From NCBI GenBank assembly GCA_964403015.1, contig CAYOEJ010000056.1:1-8647 (forward strand): DNA of 8,647 bases. The letters run 5' to 3'. The position numbers and the translations under genes are program-made. Shown here piece after piece: positions 5,255-8,647 of the stretch. Under the pieces are notes generated by a model. That model ran no database searches. It was not told the origin of the DNA and saw nothing but the letters and a program-made list of their open reading frames with translations. This DNA is from CAYOEJ01 sp964403015. Its GTDB lineage: Bacteria > Actinomycetota > Actinomycetes > Actinomycetales > Actinomycetaceae. How positions within the stretch are numbered: position 1 is the stretch's first letter; every line of letters starts with the position of its first letter.

Positions 5255-5325
5255 TTTGTCAGGTGAGTTAGACGATTGACGGCACTTTGTAACAATGCGT
5301 ATATCGATTGTAATCAAATTGTGAC
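5255..5325 (-). promoter_or_regulatory. Four phased direct repeats upstream of the cell-wall gene
   Basis: On the minus strand four similar octamers occur in the same orientation: GTCACAAT (5325-5318), ATTACAAT (5314-5307), GTTACAAA (5293-5286) and CTGACAAA (5262-5255). Their starts are 11, 21 and 31 bases apart, close to one, two and three turns of the helix. The last two share a longer match, ACAAAGTGC followed by a base and G. The pattern looks like an operator array. GTCACA-type repeats recall the mycobacterial MtrA motif, and rpfB is a reported MtrA target, but that link is inference. I see no convincing -35/-10 pair. Confidence 0.45.
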
Positions 5326-5364
5326 CATCCGCAACGGTTCGTGCTGGAGATTACATTCCGGGAG

Positions 5365-6324
5365 CTAAATTCCGTAGACCTCCGCCGTGTTGGCATCTAT
5401 CTGCGCACACCACTGAGCGAGATCCACCCCCCTGCGCTGCGCCATATACATCACCGTGTAGGCGACTCCCCATACGGCATTGGGGCGGCCGCGAAAAGGC
5501 ACGGGCGTGAGATACGGAGCGTCGGTCTCTGCCAAAATCAGTTTGTCAGGCAGTACATCGAACGCCTTTTGCAAGTCCTCATTGACCGGATAGGTAAGCG
5601 GACCAGCAAATGAGGCGTACCAGCCGTTATCCCGGCAGATCTCTGCAAGCTGGACATCTCCAGAAAAGCAGTGGAAGACAGTCTTCTCGGGTGCTCCATC
5701 AGAGAGGAGCACATCGACCACGTCGGCGTGCGCATCGCGGTCATGGATCTGCAGCGGCTTTCCCAACTCTTTGGCCAGCGCGATGTGGTCGCGGAAGGAT
5801 CGCTTCTGCGCTTCGATGCCTTCGGGACCCGTACGAAAGTAATCGAGACCGGTCTCGCCAACTGCCACAACGGCGTCGTCGCGGCAGTAATCAGCCACAA
5901 GCTCGATCGCCGCGTCGAGGGAATACTGTTCGTGCTGGGGTTCGACGCGTGGAGGAAGACCATCCGGGCCCACCTCGCGCACACCCGCATGCATGGCAGC
6001 CTCATTGGGGTGAATGGCGAGCGCGGCCCAGAACTCCTCGTGGTTACGAGCGAGATCTCGGGTGAATTCCAGCATGGGAACTTCACAGCCCGACGATATC
6101 GCTGCCCGAATCCCGCTCTTCTTCATCCCATCGAGCATCGTGGCGAGTAGGACGGGCGGACGAAGCCCGCCGTCCTCGGTGAGGTTCTGCACGGGCGCCG
6201 AGCCGTCTGGCAGTACCGGATCCGGTGCAATGTGCGTGTGGTTATCCACCACTGGGTGCGGAAGACGCTCGGGAATCTCCGGGAGCGCACGCTTACGCTT
6301 CTTTGATGACTTCGACGCGGGCAT
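5365..6324 (-). CDS. tatD: TatD-family metal-dependent DNase
   Basis: This 319-residue protein belongs to the TatD family of cytosolic metal-dependent nucleases in the amidohydrolase superfamily. Members act as 3'-5' exonucleases on DNA and are linked to repair and DNA turnover. The metal ligands are present: DNHTH (H29 and H31), GETGLDY (E157), IHDRDA (H194), FHCFSG (H218) and ETDAPYL (D268). The N-terminus has a basic extension (KSSKKRKR), and residues 113-135 form a longer loop than in E. coli TatD. The ATG shares one base with the metG stop (TAATG) and has GAGG four bases upstream, so translation is probably coupled to metG. Its place between metG and an rpf-type gene is the classic actinobacterial order. 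Confidence 0.96.
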   Translation of the reverse strand: MPASKSSKKRKRALPEIPERLPHPVVDNHTHIAPDPVLPDGSAPVQNLTEDGGLRPPVLLATMLDGMKKSGIRAAISSGCEVPMLEFTRDLARNHEEFWAALAIHPNEAAMHAGVREVGPDGLPPRVEPQHEQYSLDAAIELVADYCRDDAVVAVGETGLDYFRTGPEGIEAQKRSFRDHIALAKELGKPLQIHDRDAHADVVDVLLSDGAPEKTVFHCFSGDVQLAEICRDNGWYASFAGPLTYPVNEDLQKAFDVLPDKLILAETDAPYLTPVPFRGRPNAVWGVAYTVMYMAQRRGVDLAQWCAQIDANTAEVYGI

Positions 6325-8132
6325 TAAACCTCGATGCCAAGACGCTCGAGTTCTTCTGCAATCACAGACTCGTCAAGCTTCACGAATGCGGGCTTCGGCT
6401 TTGCGATGGGAGTTCCCGGTACGACGTCCCGGGATTCCCACGGACGCACGTTCGCATAATCGCCTGTGATGATGGGGTACGGGTAGTCCGTATCGAGGTC
6501 AGTGACCTCAATCAAGCGCGGCATTGGCGCGATATCGCCATCGCCACCCAGAACCGAATCGATCGCATTTGACGAGTGCGGCAAGAAAACAGACATCATC
6601 GTATTGAGGTCCGCCACCGCCTGGACGAGCGTATGAAGGACCGTGGCTAGGCGCTCACGCTGCTCTGGAGCCTTGAGCTTGAACGGCTCTGTACGCGTCA
6701 CGTACGTGTTTGCCTCGCCCACAAGGCGCATAATCTCCGCCAGTGCGGCGCGCTGCTGGTGGTTTCCGATGAGGCTACCAACGGTCTCAAAACCGGCACG
6801 CACGGCGTCCACAAGCTCACTGTCAATCGACTCGCGCTCCCCCGGCGTCGGAATCTCGCCGAAGTTCTTGGCGATCATCGCGGCCGTACGATTGACGAGG
6901 TTGCCCCACCCGGCCACCAGTTCGGAGTTGTTGCGGCGCACGAACTCGCTCCACGTGAAGTCGGAGTCAGATGTTTCCGGACCGGCGATTGAAATGAAGT
7001 AACGAAGAGCATCCGGCTGATAGCGCGAAAGCACGTCGCGAACGTAAATAACGACGTTCTTCGAGGAAGAAAACTTCTTGCCTTCCATCGTGAGGAACTC
7101 GGATGCGACCACTTGGGTGGGAAGATTCAGTTCTCCAAGCTCGCCAGCCTGGCCACCCTTTGCTCCCTGGCCGTTGTAGGCCAGAAGCTCAGCGGGCCAA
7201 ATCTGAGAATGGAAGACGATGTTGTCCTTACCCATGAAGTAGTAGGAGAGCGCTTCGGGGTCGGTCCACCACTGTGTCCAGTCCTCGGCAGAGCCGGTGC
7301 CATCAGCTTCGCGGCGGCGCGCCCACTCAATCGAGGCGGAGAGATAGCCGACGACGGCGTCAAACCACACGTACAGACGCTTGTTTGGCTTGTCTTCCCA
7401 GCCGGGGACGGGGATGCCCCACGAGATGTCGCGGCTCATCGCGCGCGGGCGGACGTCGTCGAGCAAGTGCTTTGAGAAAGAGATGACGTTGGGGCGCCAC
7501 TTTCCTTCCTTCTCCACGCCGTCGAGCCAGTCAGATAGAGCGCCCGCAAGCGCTGGCAGGTCAAGGAAGTAGTGCTCGGTGGATTTAAAGATCGGTGGTT
7601 CGCCCGACACCTTTGACACCGGATTAATGAGGTCTTGTGGATCAAGCTGGTTACCACAGTTGTCGCACTGGTCCCCGCGCGCACCGTCAGCCTTACAGAT
7701 CGGGCAGGTGCCTTCAATGTAGCGGTCAGGAAGGGTGTTGCCCGTCTTGGCGTCGATCGCCACGGGAGTCTCCTGCTCGATCATGTAGCCGTTATCGCGG
7801 CAACCTTCAAACAGGCGCTGGACCACGTCGATGTGGTTCTGCGTGGTGGTGCGTGTGAAGAGATCGTAGGACAGGCCGAGGTTCACCAAGTCCTCGACGA
7901 TGATGCGGTTGTTTTTATCCGCAAGCTCTTGCGGCGTCACGCCCTCATTGTCTGCAGCAACGAGGATCGGCGTGCCGTGTTCGTCCGTGCCGGACACCAT
8001 CAGCACATCATGGCCAGCCATTCGCATGTAACGCGAGAAAACATCGGAGGGAACACCAAAACCGGCAACGTGCCCGATGTGGCGCGGACCGTTGGCGTAA
8101 GGCCAAGCGACTGCAGACAAGATTTTCGACAT
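6324..8132 (-). CDS. metG: Methionyl-tRNA synthetase
   Basis: This 602-residue class I synthetase charges tRNA-Met with methionine in the cytosol. The ATP-binding HIGH motif is at residues 18-21 (NGPRHIGHVAGFG). A zinc knuckle has cysteines at 143, 146, 156 and 159 (CPICK and CDNC). The signature after it, SRDISWGIPVPGW, is typical. The KMSKS loop reads KFSSS (353-357), with serine at the second lysine position. The anticodon-binding helical domain follows (DFTWSEFVRRNNSELVAGWGNLVNR). There is no C-terminal EMAP-like tRNA-binding domain. The start ATG 8130-8132 gives MSKILSAVAWPYANG, the expected N-terminus. A Shine-Dalgarno-like AAGGG is only one base from the ATG, too close to work normally. 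A TAATCT hexamer (8144-8139) ends six bases before the ATG, so a leaderless transcript is possible. Confidence 0.98.
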   Translation of the reverse strand: MSKILSAVAWPYANGPRHIGHVAGFGVPSDVFSRYMRMAGHDVLMVSGTDEHGTPILVAADNEGVTPQELADKNNRIIVEDLVNLGLSYDLFTRTTTQNHIDVVQRLFEGCRDNGYMIEQETPVAIDAKTGNTLPDRYIEGTCPICKADGARGDQCDNCGNQLDPQDLINPVSKVSGEPPIFKSTEHYFLDLPALAGALSDWLDGVEKEGKWRPNVISFSKHLLDDVRPRAMSRDISWGIPVPGWEDKPNKRLYVWFDAVVGYLSASIEWARRREADGTGSAEDWTQWWTDPEALSYYFMGKDNIVFHSQIWPAELLAYNGQGAKGGQAGELGELNLPTQVVASEFLTMEGKKFSSSKNVVIYVRDVLSRYQPDALRYFISIAGPETSDSDFTWSEFVRRNNSELVAGWGNLVNRTAAMIAKNFGEIPTPGERESIDSELVDAVRAGFETVGSLIGNHQQRAALAEIMRLVGEANTYVTRTEPFKLKAPEQRERLATVLHTLVQAVADLNTMMSVFLPHSSNAIDSVLGGDGDIAPMPRLIEVTDLDTDYPYPIITGDYANVRPWESRDVVPGTPIAKPKPAFVKLDESVIAEELERLGIEV

Positions 8133-8357
8133 GCCCTTAGATTACGCGCTATTGCAACTAGCCGTAAAACTCGCCCGGATTCCACGGGCAGTGTCCGATG
8201 CCGCCTACCAACCGCGGGACCCTCGCCCCAGCAACCGTCCGCGTAAAGGCACAAACTGAGCCCGGCGTCGTCGGCCATGGGCGGAACGAGATCGCGAGCG
8301 CCTACAGCATCAGTAAACTGGGGATAAATCGTCAGCCATCCGAAAAGCGGAGGGGAT
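8133..8357. other. Divergent intergenic region between metG and pncA
   Basis: These 225 bases separate two divergent genes and should hold both promoters. On the metG side the only -10 candidate is TAATCT (8144-8139 on the minus strand), with no good -35. On the pncA side there are AT-rich stretches (TAAACT and GATAAA around 8312-8328) with weak -35 matches. A small inverted repeat GCCCG/CGGGC lies at 8173-8189. No tRNA, riboswitch or small gene is recognisable. Confidence 0.5.
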
Positions 8358-8647
8358 ATGGAAACCGAAACTCGAGCACTACTAATCGTTGATGTGCAGC
8401 CAACTTTTTGTGAGGGCGGCGCGCTTGGCGTCGACGGCGGAAACGACGTTGCGGAGAAAATCGCAGACTTCGTGACGGAGAATGCAGATGAATACGCGAT
8501 GATCGTGACCACGCAAGACTGGCACATCGATCCGGGTGAACATTTCTCGGACAATCCTGATTTTGTGGATTCTTGGCCACCCCATGGTGTTGCCGGCACG
8601 GCTGAGGCCGAGCTCCACGAAGACATTGCCTCCCTGCCCATCGACGA
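8358..8647 (+). CDS. pncA: Nicotinamidase PncA, 5' part
   Basis: This forward gene is cut by the window edge after 96 codons. The product matches PncA of the isochorismatase-like hydrolases, which converts nicotinamide to nicotinic acid for NAD salvage. Visible landmarks are ALLIVDVQPTFCEGGALGVDGG with the catalytic aspartate D12, then TTQDWHIDPGEHF and WPPHGVAGT. By comparison with M. tuberculosis PncA the metal ligands are D54, H56 and H76, with a nearby H62. The catalytic lysine and cysteine lie beyond the window. The start ATG has GGAGG four bases upstream (8349-8353). In M. tuberculosis this enzyme activates pyrazinamide; nothing here speaks to that in this organism. Confidence 0.93.
   Translation, partial: METETRALLIVDVQPTFCEGGALGVDGGNDVAEKIADFVTENADEYAMIVTTQDWHIDPGEHFSDNPDFVDSWPPHGVAGTAEAELHEDIASLPID

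Noticed and set aside
5610..6065. Plus-strand open frames opposite tatD
   Set aside because: They are shadows of a gene with all TatD metal ligands intact; their products are Arg-rich and without motifs.
8133..8357. Possible tRNA or small RNA gene between metG and pncA
   Set aside because: No cloverleaf, T-loop sequence or conserved riboswitch core could be found; the only stem is a 5-bp GCCCG/CGGGC pair.
8000..8641. Minus-strand frame of 213 codons across metG 5' end, the intergenic region and pncA
   Set aside because: It overlaps two recognised genes in other frames and its product shows no recognisable domain.

Overview
The window looks like a chromosomal segment of a GC-rich actinobacterium, most likely in or near the Actinomycetales/Actinomycetaceae. 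The main reason is the gene order metG - tatD - rpf-type cell-wall gene - rsmA (all on the minus strand), a conserved actinobacterial housekeeping block. In Mycobacterium the block continues into ispE. Protein-level features agree: a MetRS with a four-Cys zinc knuckle and no C-terminal tRNA-binding extension, a DUF348-containing secreted protein, and actinobacterial RsmA motifs. The genus cannot be fixed from the sequence alone.

Layout from right to left, following transcription. A divergent plus-strand nicotinamidase gene (pncA) starts at 8358 and runs off the right edge. metG (8132-6324) and tatD (6324-5365) overlap by one base and are probably translated together. About 150 bases later comes a gene for an exported cell-wall protein. 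It has a membrane anchor, a DUF348 domain, and a C-terminal stub resembling aggregation-promoting-factor/lytic-transglycosylase domains. Its middle is lost in a 100-N assembly gap (4593-4692). rsmA (16S rRNA dimethyladenosine transferase) follows, with a perfect 14-bp inverted repeat near or inside its 5' end.

Where ispE might be expected there is instead a four-gene sugar PTS operon (3352-99): a BglG/LicT-family antiterminator, a NagE-like EIICB permease, a separate EIIA, and HPr. The leader of this operon carries a clear ribonucleic antiterminator (RAT) at 3430-3401, behind a probable promoter at 3481-3452. I infer an autoregulated circuit: incoming sugar changes the phosphorylation of the EII proteins, this controls the antiterminator through PRD1, and the antiterminator binds the RAT and lets transcription run into its own gene, the permease, EIIA and HPr. 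Two details are odd. The two histidines expected in PRD2 appear to be replaced, and a 12-bp GNRA-tetraloop hairpin sits between the EIIA gene and ptsH.

Nothing here is a wholly new system. The best leads are the RAT-controlled operon and its leader folding, the degenerate PRD2, the hairpins at 372-399 and 4491-4522, and four ACAA-type direct repeats at spacings of one, two and three helical turns upstream of the cell-wall gene.
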